DNA of 64,000 bases from the NCBI RefSeq assembly GCF_000227745.2, contig NC_018012.1, positions 1,397,478 through 1,461,477 of the forward strand, in the 5' to 3' direction. Each line of letters opens with the position of its first letter. The stretch's first letter is position 1. This DNA is from Thiocystis violascens DSM 198 (GTDB taxonomy: Bacteria > Pseudomonadota > Gammaproteobacteria > Chromatiales > Chromatiaceae). The notes beneath the pieces were generated by a model. The model had not been told where the DNA came from. It was given only the letters and a program-made list of their open reading frames with translations, and searched no databases. Of this stretch, positions 27,652 to 38,258 are shown piece by piece. The translations under genes and the position numbers were made by a program.

Positions 27652-27684
27652 CTGGGAGCGCCGACTTGCAGTCGGCGCTCCCAG
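27652..27684. repeat. Perfect 15-bp hairpin before lysS
   Basis: Arms 27652-27666 and 27670-27684 (CTGGGAGCGCCGACT and complement) with a TGC loop. The partial copy GGGAGCGCTACC near 27560-27571 suggests a repeat family. It could also end prfB transcription, lying 24 bases after the prfB stop. Confidence 0.65.
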
Positions 27685-27707
27685 CAGGGCGATTCCCCGG
27701 AAGGCGC

Positions 27708-28806
27708 TTAAAGCCCGCTCTTGAGGCTGGCCTCGATAAAGGGATCGAGATTCCCGTCCAGCACCGATTGCGTATTGGCGATTTCCACGCCGGTGCGCAG
27801 ATCCTTGATCCGCGACTGATCCAGCACATAGGAGCGGATCTGACTACCCCAGCCGATATCGGATTTGGTGTCTTCGAGCGCGTCCTGCGTGGCGCGACGC
27901 TTCTGCATCTCCAGTTCATAGAGTTTGGCCTTGAGCTGTTTCATGGCCTGATCCTTATTCTTGTGCTGAGACCGATCATTCTGACACTGGGTCACGGTGT
28001 TGGTCGGCAGATGGGTGATGCGTACCGCCGACTCGGTCCGATTGACGTGCTGACCGCCGGCGCCGCTCGCGCGGTAAACGTCGATGCGCAGATCCGCCGG
28101 ATTGATCTCGATCTCGATGCTGTCGTCGACCTCGGGCGAGACGAACACGGAAGCGAAAGACGTATGACGCCGATTGCCCGAGTCGAATGGCGATTTGCGC
28201 ACCAGCCGGTGCACCCCGATCTCGGTGCGCAGCCAGCCGAAGGCGTAATCGCCCTCGAACTTGATGGTGGCCGACTTGATCCCCGCGACCTCGCCGGGCG
28301 AAACCTCCATCAGCTCGGTTTTGAAACCGCGCCGCTCGCCCCAGCGCAGATACATGCGCAACAGCATCTCGGCCCAATCCTGCGCCTCGGTGCCGCCCGA
28401 GCCGGACTGGATATCGACGAAGGCGTTATTGGCGTCCATTTCGCCGGCGAACATGCGCCGGAATTCCAATTCAGCCACGCGCGCTTCATGGGTCTGAAGA
28501 TCGGCGACCAGCGACTCGACGGTCGCCTCATCGCCCTCCTCGACGGCCATGGAGAGCATGTCATCGGTGTCGGTGAGCGCGGTCGTCAGCTCGTCAATGG
28601 TGAGCACGATCGCTTCCAACTGCGCACGCTCGCGGCCCAGCGCCTGCGCGCGGCTCGGATCGTTCCAGATGGTCGGATCCTCAAGCTCCCGCAGTACCTC
28701 GGTCAGTCGTTCCTGGCGATCCGCATAGTCAAAGATACCCCCTGAGGGACTCGACGCGCCCCCGCAGGTCGTTGATCTGAGAAGTGATCGGGTTGAGATC
28801 GAGCAT
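27708..28806 (-). CDS. prfB: Peptide chain release factor 2, with programmed +1 frameshift
   Basis: The first 25 codons (M-L-D-L-N-P to R-G-Y-L) end at TGA 28731-28729. Just before it stand the classic signals: AGGGGG (28743-28738), TAT, CTT and TGA followed by C. A +1 shift at CTT continues as D-Y-A-D-R-Q in the second frame to 27708. The joined product has the RF2 anticodon tripeptide in K-S-P-F-D-S-G and the G-G-Q motif in S-G-A-G-G-Q-H-V-N. It releases peptides at UGA and UAA; the shift lets RF2 control its own level. The two frames must not be annotated as separate or broken genes. Confidence 0.96.
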
Positions 28807-28917
28807 GGTCGGCTCCGGCGGATAAAACCGGGCATTATAGTGATCGATCAGCCCCTCCGCGAAGAATTTCCCGTTTGTTCCATTCGACGAGGTACTCCCG
28901 AGCACCGCTGACATAGC

Positions 28918-31900
28918 TCATGACGAACCGAACATCCCGCGGGCGTGCAGCCAGGCGATCAGTTCATCCAGCGGCATGGGCTTGGCGATCAGCCAGCCCT
29001 GGACCAGATCGCAGCCCAATCCGCGCACCAGATCCAGATCCGCCTGGGTCTCGACGCCCTCGGCCACGGTGGTCAGCCCGAGCTTGCGCGCCATCTCGAC
29101 GCTGGCAGACAGGATTGCGCGCACGGCGGGGCGTTCGGAGGCGCCCCGCACGAAACCGCGGTCGAGCTTCAGTTCGCCAAAGGGGATGCGCCGGAGTTGC
29201 TCCATCGACGAATAGCCAGTGCCGAAATCGTCGATGGAGAGCTTGAAGCCCTTGAGCCGCAGGCGGGTCAGGACATCCATGGCGATATCGGGGTCGGACA
29301 GGAGCGTGGTTTCGGTGATTTCCAGGATCAGATTCTCCGCCGCGAAACCGCTCGTCTGGATGCTGTCCAGGATGAATTCCGGCAGATGGATATCCGACAG
29401 CCAGTCGGCCGAGAGATTGAAGGCAATCGTCAGGGGAAAACCCGCCGCGGTCAGCTTGACGCCGTCGTTCAGGGTCTTGGCGAGTAGCGCCTGGGACAAC
29501 GGTATGATCGATCCATGACGCTCCGCCGCGCCGATAAAGAGATCGGGCCGCACCTGGCATCCGCCGCGCCGCCAGCGCGCCAGCGCCTCCAGGCCCACCA
29601 CCCGCAAGGTGTTGGCATCGACCTTGGGCTGGAAGTGCATGCTGAATTCGTCCCGGCGCAGACCGTCAAGAATCTCGCCCGGCGCAATGTCCGCCACCGC
29701 CGCCTGAACGGAGCGCGCGAGCGGCTCGCGCGCGCTCGTCAGCAGGTCGGTCAGCGCCGCGCGCGTCATCGGCTTCCTGATTGCGCCGCGCAGATACAGC
29801 CCCTTGGCCCGGATCAGATCGGCGGCGGTGTGCAGCAGACGTTCGTCGACGCCGCTGGAAATGACCAGATCGCCGGGGTAGCCGCTCGCGGCCAGGCGGC
29901 GCAGAAATTCGATGCCGTCCATGCCCGGCATGCGGAGGTCGGTGATCAGCAGATCGATCCCGGCGCCACCCACGCGCTCGATCTCCGCCAGCGCCGCCTC
30001 GCCGCTGTCGACCGTCAGAATCTCCCCGACGCCCAGCAGCGCCAGCAGCATGCCGGTTTGCCGACGCGCGATGGCGTCGTCGTCGAGCACCAGCACGCGA
30101 CGCGGCAGGATCTCGGGGGGCAGCGGCGCGCGCTCCGCCAGGGAAGGCGGCAGTGCAACAGTCAGTCGCTGGGCAGCGGCTTCTAGGTCTCCGATAGCAT
30201 CGTCGAGTTCGGCGAGCAGGGATGGCGCCACCTCCACTTGACCCAGGCGGGCGGCCTCTTCCAGTCGCTCGGCCAGGGCGGCGAAATGGAGCGCGCCCAC
30301 CATGTGTGCCGAGGATTTGAGCTTGTGCATCGCCAGCATCAGGGCGCGGGCGTCGCTTTCCCGGCGCAGGTTGCGGCAGGCGGGCAGTTCGGCGCGCGCG
30401 GTCATGACGAAGAGATCGATCAGCTCGCGCATCTGTCGCTGGCTGACGTTGCCAAGGGCGCGGACGATAGAGGCCGTGTCCAGGGTTGCGTTCGGATCCT
30501 CCGGCGGCACGGCCGACAGCGGATCGGGCGCCGCGCGCGACAGCCAACGGTCGAGTCGGCGGCGCAGGTCGTCCAGTGCGATCGGCTTGGGCAGGATGTC
30601 GTCCAGGCCGGAGGCGCGGCAGGCGGTCAACACCTCCGGCTCGGACGCGGCGGTGATCGCAATAATCGGCAGATGGCCGCCATGTTCCTGTTCGGCGGCG
30701 CGGATGGAACGGGTCAAGTCCAGGCCGTCCATGCCCGGCATGTTGAGATCGGTCAGCAGCAGATCATGTCCGCCGGCCTGCCACTTGGCCAGGGCCGTCG
30801 GCCCATCGGCGGCGAGATCGGCGACATGGCCCAGTGCCTCGATCTGCATGCGCAGCAGAACCAGATTGGCCGGATTGTCCTCGGCGATCAGGATGCGACG
30901 GCGGGCCGGTGGCTCGCTGCCCGTTGGAGCACGCGGTGCCGGCGGCTGGCTGGTCTGTTCCAGCGCGGATGGTGTCTGTTGCAGTTCGTCGATGACGCGC
31001 TGTTGGACCGCCCGCAGACGCGCCGCGTCGAGGATGCCGGCGTAAGTGGCGGTCAGGGTCTGGAGAAACTCGACCTCGCTCCGATCGTAACCGCCGGGAC
31101 GATTGGCCAGACCGAGAACCCCCAGCAAAACGTCTCCCTCGCGAATCGGCAGGCCCAGGAAGGAGTGCAGCCGCGGATGTCCGTCGGGCAGGTGTCCCTG
31201 GATCCGCGCGCCATCCAGATCATTGACGATCACCGCCTCGCCGGTATGCAGAATGTCGCCTAACAGATTCTGGAGATTGCGAAATTCCATCCCCTGCGCA
31301 CGAGCCGTCTTCAGCAGGCGGTGGGTCTGCGCGTTCCAGGCAATGCCGCTGATGGCCTGGGGCGCGAGAAACCGCGTTCCATCGGCATCCTCGCGCGCAT
31401 CCAAGAGGAAGCCATGGGCGCTGTCGGTCAGGATCAGCAGGCCATCGAGCAGCAGCGTCGCGGTGGCGGCGAGATCCTGAGTGGCAATGAACCGCTGTAA
31501 CGCGCGACGTTGCAGATCGAGCAGACGCTCGTGGCGTTTGCGCTGCGCCAGCAGGCTTTTTTGTTCCGAGATCTCGGTGCGGATCGAGAGATAGCGTTCG
31601 AGCCGCTTCCGTTCGTCCAGAATCGGGGCGATGGTGCACTGCACCCAATAATGGCTGCCATCCTTGCGCCGGTTTTGCAACTCGCCCTGCCAGATGCGCC
31701 CGGCTGAAATGGTACGCCACAGCCCCTCGAAAACGGCTGGTGCCTGGTGAGCGGATTTGACGATGCGATGATTGCGCCCGATCAGTTCCTCGCGGCGGTA
31801 GCCGCTGCTCTCGCAGAATTTTCGGTTGATGTCGAGAATGGCGCCATCGGGGCTGGCCACGGACACGATGGCATGCCGGTCCAGGGCATTTTTCAGATCC

Positions 31901-33108
31901 GCCAATTCGCGCCAGGCACGCCGCCGTTGGAAATACACGACCTCGAAGAGCCGGAACTGGCGCGCCCGCGCCAGCACGGCCACGGTCAGCAAACGGTGGT
32001 CGAGCGGCGCGACGAAATACTCCTCGCCGCCCGCCTGGCAGGCCGCGATTCGCGGCGCGGGCGCATCGGTGGCGGCAAGATAGATGGCGGGCAGGCGGGT
32101 AAAGCGTTTGTCGCGGCGCAGCAGGGCGACGAAATCGATCCCGCAACAGTCCGCCATGCCGACGCCCACCACGCAGGTCTCGGGCACAAAGTTCGCGACT
32201 CGCGGCCAGATCGCCAGCGGATCGGCGCTGGCCAGCACCTCGCAGCCGACCGCGCTCAGAACCGCCGTGCAATCCGCCAGGCGCGCGCGGTCGTCGTCGA
32301 CGAGCAAAACCCGGTAGGGCGTGCGCGGTATCCAGGCCAGTCCCGCCAGTTCGCCCAGCAGCCGGTCGATCTCCAGAGGGGCGTCGAGCACGAGACGCGC
32401 GCCCGCGCGCCGGGCCTGGATCTGCGCGGAAAAGTTTTGGCCGCCCGACTCACTCTCGCATCGCGCCGCCGCGTTTTCGGGGCAATCCGGCGCGTTCGAC
32501 AGGCCCTTGTCCTCATTGACCCCAAGGGGCTGACTGGCCGCGAGCCTGTCGAGCACCGCCACCACCAGCGGCGTGCTCGGAAGCGGGTCACTGATGTCCG
32601 GCAACAGCGGCCGCAGGCGTGGCGCGTGCGCCGTCAGCCAATCGGTTCCGGCGAGCAGGATCGTCTGACCCTGTCGCAGCCGTTGCTCGACCGCCGCGAT
32701 CCCGTCCGCCCGCTCGACCGCGAAGCCGAGCGAGCGCAGGAGCGTCAACAGATCCCCGTCAGTCTCGCCGACGGTACCGGCGACCACGAAGGTCCAGTCT
32801 CCAGGGTTCGCGGGGAGCAGCATGGGATCCAGCCGCTCGGCCAGCGGCCCCCGCTCCAGCAGCTCGGCCAGACCGACGGTGGCCTGGACGACCGGCGCCA
32901 GCCGTTGCGCCGATGGCGCCTCGCGTCTGAATTCGTCCAGGATTCCGACCAGTTCCCGGGCGCGCCCGAGCGCCGCGACCCAGCCGGACGCGCTCGCGTC
33001 GTCCTCGATCCCCTGGGCGATCTCAGCCAAGCGCGCCCCGGTGTCGCGTTCCCAGCCGTTGCGTGTCAGCCGATCCGTCAGGGTACGTAGCTGCTCCGGT
33101 ACGCTCAT
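28918..33108 (-). CDS. Giant REC-PAS-GAF-REC-HPt-REC-EAL signalling protein
   Basis: 1396 residues. In order: an N-terminal region of about 260 residues I cannot assign; a degenerate receiver (about 263-390) whose acceptor Asp seems replaced (V-V-G-V-G-M); PAS (400-530); GAF (535-700); receiver 2 (about 735-855, L-L-L-T-D-L-N-M-P-G-M-D-G); HPt with H in M-H-K-L-K-S-S-A-H (about 930); receiver 3 (about 1000-1120, I-T-D-L-R-M-P-G-M-D-G); and EAL (about 1150-1390) with G-L-E-A-L-A-R-W and I-D-D-F-G-T-G-Y-S. The EAL residues look catalytic, so it probably degrades c-di-GMP under phosphorelay control. Its ATG overlaps the preceding receiver stub. Confidence 0.9.
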   Translation of the reverse strand: MSVPEQLRTLTDRLTRNGWERDTGARLAEIAQGIEDDASASGWVAALGRARELVGILDEFRREAPSAQRLAPVVQATVGLAELLERGPLAERLDPMLLPANPGDWTFVVAGTVGETDGDLLTLLRSLGFAVERADGIAAVEQRLRQGQTILLAGTDWLTAHAPRLRPLLPDISDPLPSTPLVVAVLDRLAASQPLGVNEDKGLSNAPDCPENAAARCESESGGQNFSAQIQARRAGARLVLDAPLEIDRLLGELAGLAWIPRTPYRVLLVDDDRARLADCTAVLSAVGCEVLASADPLAIWPRVANFVPETCVVGVGMADCCGIDFVALLRRDKRFTRLPAIYLAATDAPAPRIAACQAGGEEYFVAPLDHRLLTVAVLARARQFRLFEVVYFQRRRAWRELADLKNALDRHAIVSVASPDGAILDINRKFCESSGYRREELIGRNHRIVKSAHQAPAVFEGLWRTISAGRIWQGELQNRRKDGSHYWVQCTIAPILDERKRLERYLSIRTEISEQKSLLAQRKRHERLLDLQRRALQRFIATQDLAATATLLLDGLLILTDSAHGFLLDAREDADGTRFLAPQAISGIAWNAQTHRLLKTARAQGMEFRNLQNLLGDILHTGEAVIVNDLDGARIQGHLPDGHPRLHSFLGLPIREGDVLLGVLGLANRPGGYDRSEVEFLQTLTATYAGILDAARLRAVQQRVIDELQQTPSALEQTSQPPAPRAPTGSEPPARRRILIAEDNPANLVLLRMQIEALGHVADLAADGPTALAKWQAGGHDLLLTDLNMPGMDGLDLTRSIRAAEQEHGGHLPIIAITAASEPEVLTACRASGLDDILPKPIALDDLRRRLDRWLSRAAPDPLSAVPPEDPNATLDTASIVRALGNVSQRQMRELIDLFVMTARAELPACRNLRRESDARALMLAMHKLKSSAHMVGALHFAALAERLEEAARLGQVEVAPSLLAELDDAIGDLEAAAQRLTVALPPSLAERAPLPPEILPRRVLVLDDDAIARRQTGMLLALLGVGEILTVDSGEAALAEIERVGGAGIDLLITDLRMPGMDGIEFLRRLAASGYPGDLVISSGVDERLLHTAADLIRAKGLYLRGAIRKPMTRAALTDLLTSAREPLARSVQAAVADIAPGEILDGLRRDEFSMHFQPKVDANTLRVVGLEALARWRRGGCQVRPDLFIGAAERHGSIIPLSQALLAKTLNDGVKLTAAGFPLTIAFNLSADWLSDIHLPEFILDSIQTSGFAAENLILEITETTLLSDPDIAMDVLTRLRLKGFKLSIDDFGTGYSSMEQLRRIPFGELKLDRGFVRGASERPAVRAILSASVEMARKLGLTTVAEGVETQADLDLVRGLGCDLVQGWLIAKPMPLDELIAWLHARGMFGSS

Positions 33109-33224
33109 GACGCCGGCCCCCCGGAACTGAAGCCACTGGATCGATAACGTTCGACCGCGTGTTTGACCATCTGCGCCAGCAAGGCGCCCATCGACGGCTC
33201 ATCCTCGACGATCAACACGCGCAT
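33105..33224 (-). CDS. Receiver-domain stub between kinase and effector
   Basis: 39 codons starting [20 protein letters not shown], the first strand and helix of a response-regulator receiver including the acidic pair (E-D-E). It then ends without the acceptor strand. The start lies inside the 3' end of the kinase gene and the stop overlaps the start of the next gene (ATGA), so it is embedded in the operon. It may be a decayed receiver kept for translational coupling, or the N-terminal piece of the downstream protein's lost receiver. Confidence 0.45.
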   Translation of the reverse strand: MRVLIVEDEPSMGALLAQMVKHAVERYRSSGFSSGGPAS

Positions 33225-35631
33225 CGCGCTCCTCCTCTCCTCGGAGTGGCTGCATGAAGGTCTCGATCGCCTCAACCAACTGGCCAAACTCGCCTTCGGC
33301 GATCGCGAACCGGTCCGCGGCCACCGTCATCCGGCCATCCCGTCCCAATGCTTCGAGTTCATGGCAGAGCGTGCCGAAACGCTGTCCGCCCAGATTGGCG
33401 CTGCTGGATTTCAGGGAATGGGCGGCCCGGCGCAGTTCCTCGGCGTCGCCCGCGTCCAACGCCAGCCGGATCCGCTCCATCAGGCTGGTCGCGCTGTCGC
33501 GGTAAAGATCGAAGACGATGCGCAACGGATCGGGTTGTCCGGGCTGTTGCAGACGCCGGATAGCGTCAAGCGCGGCGCGGTCGAGGGTCTCCGGCATTGT
33601 CTCCGCGACATCGGGCGGCGCGCGTTCTTCTGACGGGAAGGCCGGTCCGGGAGGGGGCGCGGCGACCAGCCAGGGCGTGATCGCCGCCTGTAATTGCGCC
33701 TGACTGAATGGCTTGCTCAGATAACCATCCATCCCGCACGCGGCACAGCTCTCCCGCACGCCTTTCTCGACGTTGGCCGTCAAGGCCAGGATCGGCAACC
33801 GCGCCGCGCCGCCCGTCGTCCGTTCCCGCGCGCGAATCGCCCGCGTGGCGTCGAACCCGTCCATCACCGGCATGTGGCAGTCCATCAGCGCCAGCGCGAA
33901 GTCGCCGCCGCGCGCCGCGCGTACCGCCTCCTCGCCGTTGACGGTCGGGGTCACGGTCAGTCCTAGGTCTTCGAGCATCAGGGTCGCCATTTCCCGGTTG
34001 ACGGGGTTGTCCTCCACCAGGAGCACGGACCCAGTCAGCGGCGCCCGCGCATTCGCGGTCAGCTGCGTGGCGCGGCCGTGCTCCGGCGAAATGCGGGTAG
34101 GTTCCGCCAACCCGCGCGCGGGATCGAGCCGGACCCTCAGGGTAAAGCGCGCGCCCTGCCCCGGCGCGCTCTCGATCTGGATGTCGCCCTCCATCAAGCG
34201 GGCCAGTTGCTGGGAGATGGCGAGCCCAAGTCCAGTGCCGCCGTGATGGCGCGTGGTCGAGCCATCGCCCTGCGAGAAGGCGTCGAAGATCGTCGCCTGA
34301 ATCGCGGGGGCGATGCCGGGTCCGGTATCCTCGACCTCGATGGCCAGGAGCAAACGGTCATCGGCGCGAAAGGTGACGCTGGCGCGGACGACGATCTCGC
34401 CCCGCTCGGTGAACTTCAAGGCATTGCCCAGCAGATTGATGAGAATCTGACGCAGACGGGCGGCGTCGCCATGCGCGCGGGCGGTCAATTCGCGGGGCAG
34501 ACGCGCCGAGAGGAGCAGCCCCCTGGCACTGGCCATCTCGGTGAAGAGTTGCACCGTCTCCTCGATCAGTTCGCAGGGGTTGAAGTCATGCGGATCCAGG
34601 ATCAGCTTGCCGGCCTCGATTTTGGAGAAATCGAGAATGTCGTTGATGATGTCCAGCAACGCCTGCCCCGAGCGATGAATGGTATACGCGAAGCGCCGCT
34701 GCTGGGGATCGAGGTCGGTTTTCAAGAGCAATTCGGCCATGCCCAACACCGCGTTCATCGGGGTGCGGATCTCGTGGCTCATGGTGGCGAGGAACTCGCT
34801 CTTGGCGCGGCTCGCCGCTTCGGCGCGATCGCGCGCCTCGGCGAGCGCGGCGATGGTTTGTTCCAGCTCGCGGGTGCGGGCGGCAACCTGCCGTTCGAGC
34901 GTCTCGTTATAGCTCGCCGGGGCGAGGTCGCGTTGCTGGATCTGCTCCAGCATCGCGTTGAAACCGCGCATCAGCAGTCCAATCTCGTCGCCCCGTTCGT
35001 CATGGATTCGCACCCGGTAATCCCGCTCGCGGGAGACGGTCTCCATGACCTGGGCGAGCGACAGCAAGGGCCGGGAGATCGGCTGATGCAGCCCGTTGGC
35101 CAGCAGCATGGCCGCCAGCACCGCGACCGCGAAGATGACCGCGCTGCTCCACCAGGAACGGCTGATGGCGGCCCGCACGCGGTCGAGACCGTCGACGAGA
35201 TGGACCTGGCCGATGACATCGCCATCGACCTCGATGGATCGGATGACGTGCATCTGGTCGTGATCGAGGGTGTCGATGACGCCAGCGGGCGCCAGTGTCG
35301 TCGCGTCTTCCAGGGGGCTGGCGTCTTCGGGATAGGAGGCAAAGAGGACGCCATCCCGGTTCACGACATAGGCGCCGATGAGCTGCGGCCGTCCTTTCAG
35401 GGCAGCCAGTGTCTGGCGCGCCGCCTCGGCGTCATTGAAGGTCACCGCCGACGCGACGTTATAGGCCAGCATCTCGGCGAGTGCATGTAGTTCGCCGAGC
35501 GCCGTGCGCTGCAAGCCCTGGCGTTCGTTGAACGCATGGATCAGGCTCGACAGCACCAACACCAGGGTCGCCACCGCCAGCATCAGCAGCATCAGTTTGT
35601 AGCGGATGGAAAGGTGTTTGAGCCAGTTCAT
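33199..35631 (-). CDS. Hybrid sensor histidine kinase, BarA-like layout
   Basis: 810 residues. Two membrane helices (about 13-34 and 161-180) enclose a periplasmic sensor region. HAMP follows (about 181-235), then a coiled segment, HisKA with [12 protein letters not shown] (His about 285), HATPase with N-A-L-K-F-T, D-T-G-P-G-I and G-G-T-G-L-G-L, a receiver with [11 protein letters not shown] (Asp about 580), and a C-terminal HPt with [11 protein letters not shown] (about 740). All catalytic residues are present. It is one base from the YfiR-like gene upstream and overlaps the receiver stub downstream, so it probably signals to the giant EAL protein. Confidence 0.95.
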   Translation of the reverse strand: MNWLKHLSIRYKLMLLMLAVATLVLVLSSLIHAFNERQGLQRTALGELHALAEMLAYNVASAVTFNDAEAARQTLAALKGRPQLIGAYVVNRDGVLFASYPEDASPLEDATTLAPAGVIDTLDHDQMHVIRSIEVDGDVIGQVHLVDGLDRVRAAISRSWWSSAVIFAVAVLAAMLLANGLHQPISRPLLSLAQVMETVSRERDYRVRIHDERGDEIGLLMRGFNAMLEQIQQRDLAPASYNETLERQVAARTRELEQTIAALAEARDRAEAASRAKSEFLATMSHEIRTPMNAVLGMAELLLKTDLDPQQRRFAYTIHRSGQALLDIINDILDFSKIEAGKLILDPHDFNPCELIEETVQLFTEMASARGLLLSARLPRELTARAHGDAARLRQILINLLGNALKFTERGEIVVRASVTFRADDRLLLAIEVEDTGPGIAPAIQATIFDAFSQGDGSTTRHHGGTGLGLAISQQLARLMEGDIQIESAPGQGARFTLRVRLDPARGLAEPTRISPEHGRATQLTANARAPLTGSVLLVEDNPVNREMATLMLEDLGLTVTPTVNGEEAVRAARGGDFALALMDCHMPVMDGFDATRAIRARERTTGGAARLPILALTANVEKGVRESCAACGMDGYLSKPFSQAQLQAAITPWLVAAPPPGPAFPSEERAPPDVAETMPETLDRAALDAIRRLQQPGQPDPLRIVFDLYRDSATSLMERIRLALDAGDAEELRRAAHSLKSSSANLGGQRFGTLCHELEALGRDGRMTVAADRFAIAEGEFGQLVEAIETFMQPLRGEEERDARVDRRG

Positions 35632-35632
35632 A

Positions 35633-36184
35633 TCAATCTCGGATGACGCGGGTGGCCAGCTTCAGAAGTTGGGAGCTGATGGTGAGGCCAGCCCCTTCGG
35701 TGCTGGCCAGATTGATCTCGAAGCGCAGCCGGTTATCCAACTGGACAAAACCGATCATGCCACCGGCGGCGGCGAATCCAGGGGCTTCGCTGACCGTCAG
35801 TGTCGGCCGTCCGGCCAGGGTACTGAGCAGCGGGTTCAAGTAAGGTTGCTCGGACAGACTGACATAGACGACATGGCAGTCACGCAGCGGCGCACCACGC
35901 GCGCGGCGCTCGACCCGCACGGTATGACCCTGCGCGGATTTGCCGTCGAGCGTATCCAGCGCATCCCCGGAAGCGGGACGGCCATAGACACAGAGCAGCA
36001 GCGGCGCGTTGGCACCCGCGAAGCTATCGCTGGGCCAGGTGACGAATTTGCTGAAATTGTAGAGATAGGCCGCCGCCAGTTCCGTTTCCCGTACCTCGGC
36101 GCGCGCGCCGAGCGCGGCGCACGCCAGCAGCGCGACGATGAGGCGGCGGGTCCGGCGCCGACAAGGGTAGGAGCGATCCCGCAT
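35633..36184 (-). CDS. YfiR-family (DUF4154) periplasmic protein
   Basis: 183 residues with an Arg-rich N-terminus and signal peptide ([15 protein letters not shown]). Family blocks: [13 protein letters not shown] near the start, [21 protein letters not shown] and the C-terminal G-G-M-I-G-F-V ... L-R-F-E-I-N. In Pseudomonas YfiR represses the cyclase YfiN from the periplasm. Here it precedes a membrane kinase by a single base and follows a TonB receptor gene by 13 bases, so it may regulate that kinase instead. Confidence 0.9.
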   Translation of the reverse strand: MRDRSYPCRRRTRRLIVALLACAALGARAEVRETELAAAYLYNFSKFVTWPSDSFAGANAPLLLCVYGRPASGDALDTLDGKSAQGHTVRVERRARGAPLRDCHVVYVSLSEQPYLNPLLSTLAGRPTLTVSEAPGFAAAGGMIGFVQLDNRLRFEINLASTEGAGLTISSQLLKLATRVIRD

Positions 36185-36197
36185 CTGACTGCCGCGA

Positions 36198-38255
36198 TCA
36201 AAAACTCAGTCGCAGCAAGCCATAAACACCGCGTTCGACTTCCAGGCGCTGGAATCCATAGACATCCTGATAGCCTTCCCGATGGGAGGCGTGCAACAGA
36301 TTCTGACCCACGATGGACAGTTCGACCTTGGGCCGCGGTCGCCAGGCCAGACGCAGATCGAGTTCCCAATAGGACGGAACAAGCGAATCGCCGGGATTGC
36401 CGAAGATGAACGAGGAATCGCTCTGATCCACATAGCGCACCCAGACATCGAGGTCGATGTCCGGACGCGGGTTGAACTGCGAGCGCAGCGAGACCTGCTG
36501 GCGTGGATCGACCCGCGCGAGCAGGTCATTTTCCTGCTCCTGGCCCGCGGGCGACTGGATATCCAGTTCCAGCGCGCTGTAGGCCAGCATCAACCGCCAG
36601 TCGTCGCGAACTTGGGCCTCCACCGCCAATTCCGCGCCATAGCCATGGCCGCGTGCCTGGTTGGCGCCGGGCAGTTCCGCGATCAGATAGCCATTGGCAA
36701 GCGTCTCCCAACGCAATTGCGCGCCATCCTGGCTGATCGTGCGCAGCCGGTCATAGTCGTTGTAGAACAGTGCCAGATCCAGGCTCAGGCGCCGCGTGGG
36801 GGTGGCGCGGAAGCCCAGTTCATAGGCCGTCAGCAGTTCGGAATCGAACTCGCTGGTCCCGCTGACCTGAGGCACGACCGGGAGGGTCGCGAGCGGCGTT
36901 GGGAGCGACTGCACGTTGATCAGCCAGATGTTGGCGCTACGCTCCACCCGTGCCGGGGTGCGCACCGCGTGCGAAATCGCGCCCCAGAGACTGGTTTGCT
37001 CGGACGGTTTCCACAGCAGGCGAAGGTTGGGCTGGATTTCGAGTCCGGTGTAGTCGTTGTGCTCGAACTTGGATCCCAGGGTTAGACGCAGACGATCCCG
37101 GATCAATTCAATGTCGTCCTGGATAAAGAGGTTCCAGAGGTTGCGGCTCTCCGCTGCCGGATTGACGTTCGTGATCAGGGTATTGTCGAAATGATCGTCG
37201 ATGTTGCGATAGCCGAGTCCCCAGACCAGATCGTGACGTTCGCCAACCTTGGCCCGCTGCTGGAATTCCAGATCCAGGATGTCGTTGCGCTGACCGGCGT
37301 AGTATTCGTGGCGCTCGGCGTGATCGTAATAGAGCTTGAGCGAGACATCGGAGGTCACCGATAGCGCGCGCTCCCAGCGCCCGAGCAGATTCCAGCCGGA
37401 GGCGTTCAACCGATCGTCGATCGCGGACATGAAGGCCGGCGGCAGGAAGGGATCGGGCACCAGCAGTTGCTGGCGCAGATTGCTTCGATAGAGGTCGCCC
37501 TGCACGGTGACGCGATCACCCGCCGCCAGGGTGGAATCGACGCGAAAGCCGCCCTGGGCGATGTCCCAGGCATCGCGGCCATCCTCGCCGCTCGCCGTGA
37601 CCAGCGCATCCCGCTCGTTGTACTTGACATAGGCCCGGGCGAAGGTGCCCGGTGCCAGCTCGCCGCCATAGCGCAGTGCACCGAGCGCGCGTTCCTCGCT
37701 GCCACCGCCAGCGGCCAGCAGCCCGCCCTGGGTCGCCGCGGAGGATTTGGTGAGGATGTTGATGACGCCATTGACGGCATTGGCACCCCACAGGGTGGCT
37801 CCCGGACCGCGAATCACCTCGATGCGCTCGATGTCCTCCAGCATCACGTCCTGCTGCTCCCAATAGACGCCCGAGAAAGCAGGGGAATAGACGGTGCGCC
37901 CGTCGATCAACACCAGCAGCTTGTTGGAGAGACGCCCGCCAAAGCCACGCGCGGAGATCGACCATTTGTTGGCATCAAGGCGTTTGACCGTGAGACCAGG
38001 GGCCATACGCAGGGCCTCCGGAACCGAGGTGGCGCCGCTGCGGCGGATATCTTCGTTGCTGATGACAAAGACGGCAGCGGCGGCATCGGCCAGGGGTTGG
38101 GATTTCTTGCCGACCGAGGTCACCTCGACATCGAGCAGTTCCTCCAGGCTCAGCGATGTAAGATCGGCGGCCCGCACCGGCGCGAGCGTCACCAGCATTG
38201 CCAGACCGCACAAATATCCCCGTCGCACCGCAGCGCGATCATCGGCGTTTGTCAT
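36198..38255 (-). CDS. TonB-dependent outer-membrane receptor
   Basis: 685 residues: signal peptide, then a short D-L-T-S-L-S-L-E-E-L-L-D-V-E-V-T-S-V segment typical of receptors found with YfiR and kinases, the plug domain (I-R-R-S-G-A-T-S-V-P-E-A-L-R-M-A-P-G, V-L-I-D-G-R-T-V-Y, I-E-V-I-R-G-P-G-A-T-L-W-G-A-N-A-V-N-G) and a beta-barrel ending in aromatic F at the C-terminus (L-L-R-L-S-F). The ligand is unknown. No transporter genes are adjacent; instead it is clustered with signalling genes, which suggests that it feeds a ligand to the periplasmic sensor system. Confidence 0.93.
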   Translation of the reverse strand: MTNADDRAAVRRGYLCGLAMLVTLAPVRAADLTSLSLEELLDVEVTSVGKKSQPLADAAAAVFVISNEDIRRSGATSVPEALRMAPGLTVKRLDANKWSISARGFGGRLSNKLLVLIDGRTVYSPAFSGVYWEQQDVMLEDIERIEVIRGPGATLWGANAVNGVINILTKSSAATQGGLLAAGGGSEERALGALRYGGELAPGTFARAYVKYNERDALVTASGEDGRDAWDIAQGGFRVDSTLAAGDRVTVQGDLYRSNLRQQLLVPDPFLPPAFMSAIDDRLNASGWNLLGRWERALSVTSDVSLKLYYDHAERHEYYAGQRNDILDLEFQQRAKVGERHDLVWGLGYRNIDDHFDNTLITNVNPAAESRNLWNLFIQDDIELIRDRLRLTLGSKFEHNDYTGLEIQPNLRLLWKPSEQTSLWGAISHAVRTPARVERSANIWLINVQSLPTPLATLPVVPQVSGTSEFDSELLTAYELGFRATPTRRLSLDLALFYNDYDRLRTISQDGAQLRWETLANGYLIAELPGANQARGHGYGAELAVEAQVRDDWRLMLAYSALELDIQSPAGQEQENDLLARVDPRQQVSLRSQFNPRPDIDLDVWVRYVDQSDSSFIFGNPGDSLVPSYWELDLRLAWRPRPKVELSIVGQNLLHASHREGYQDVYGFQRLEVERGVYGLLRLSF

Positions 38256-38258
38256 ACG

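Noticed and set aside
28729-28914. Separate 61-codon gene upstream of prfB
   Set aside because: Its end is the first 25 codons of RF2 before the programmed frameshift.
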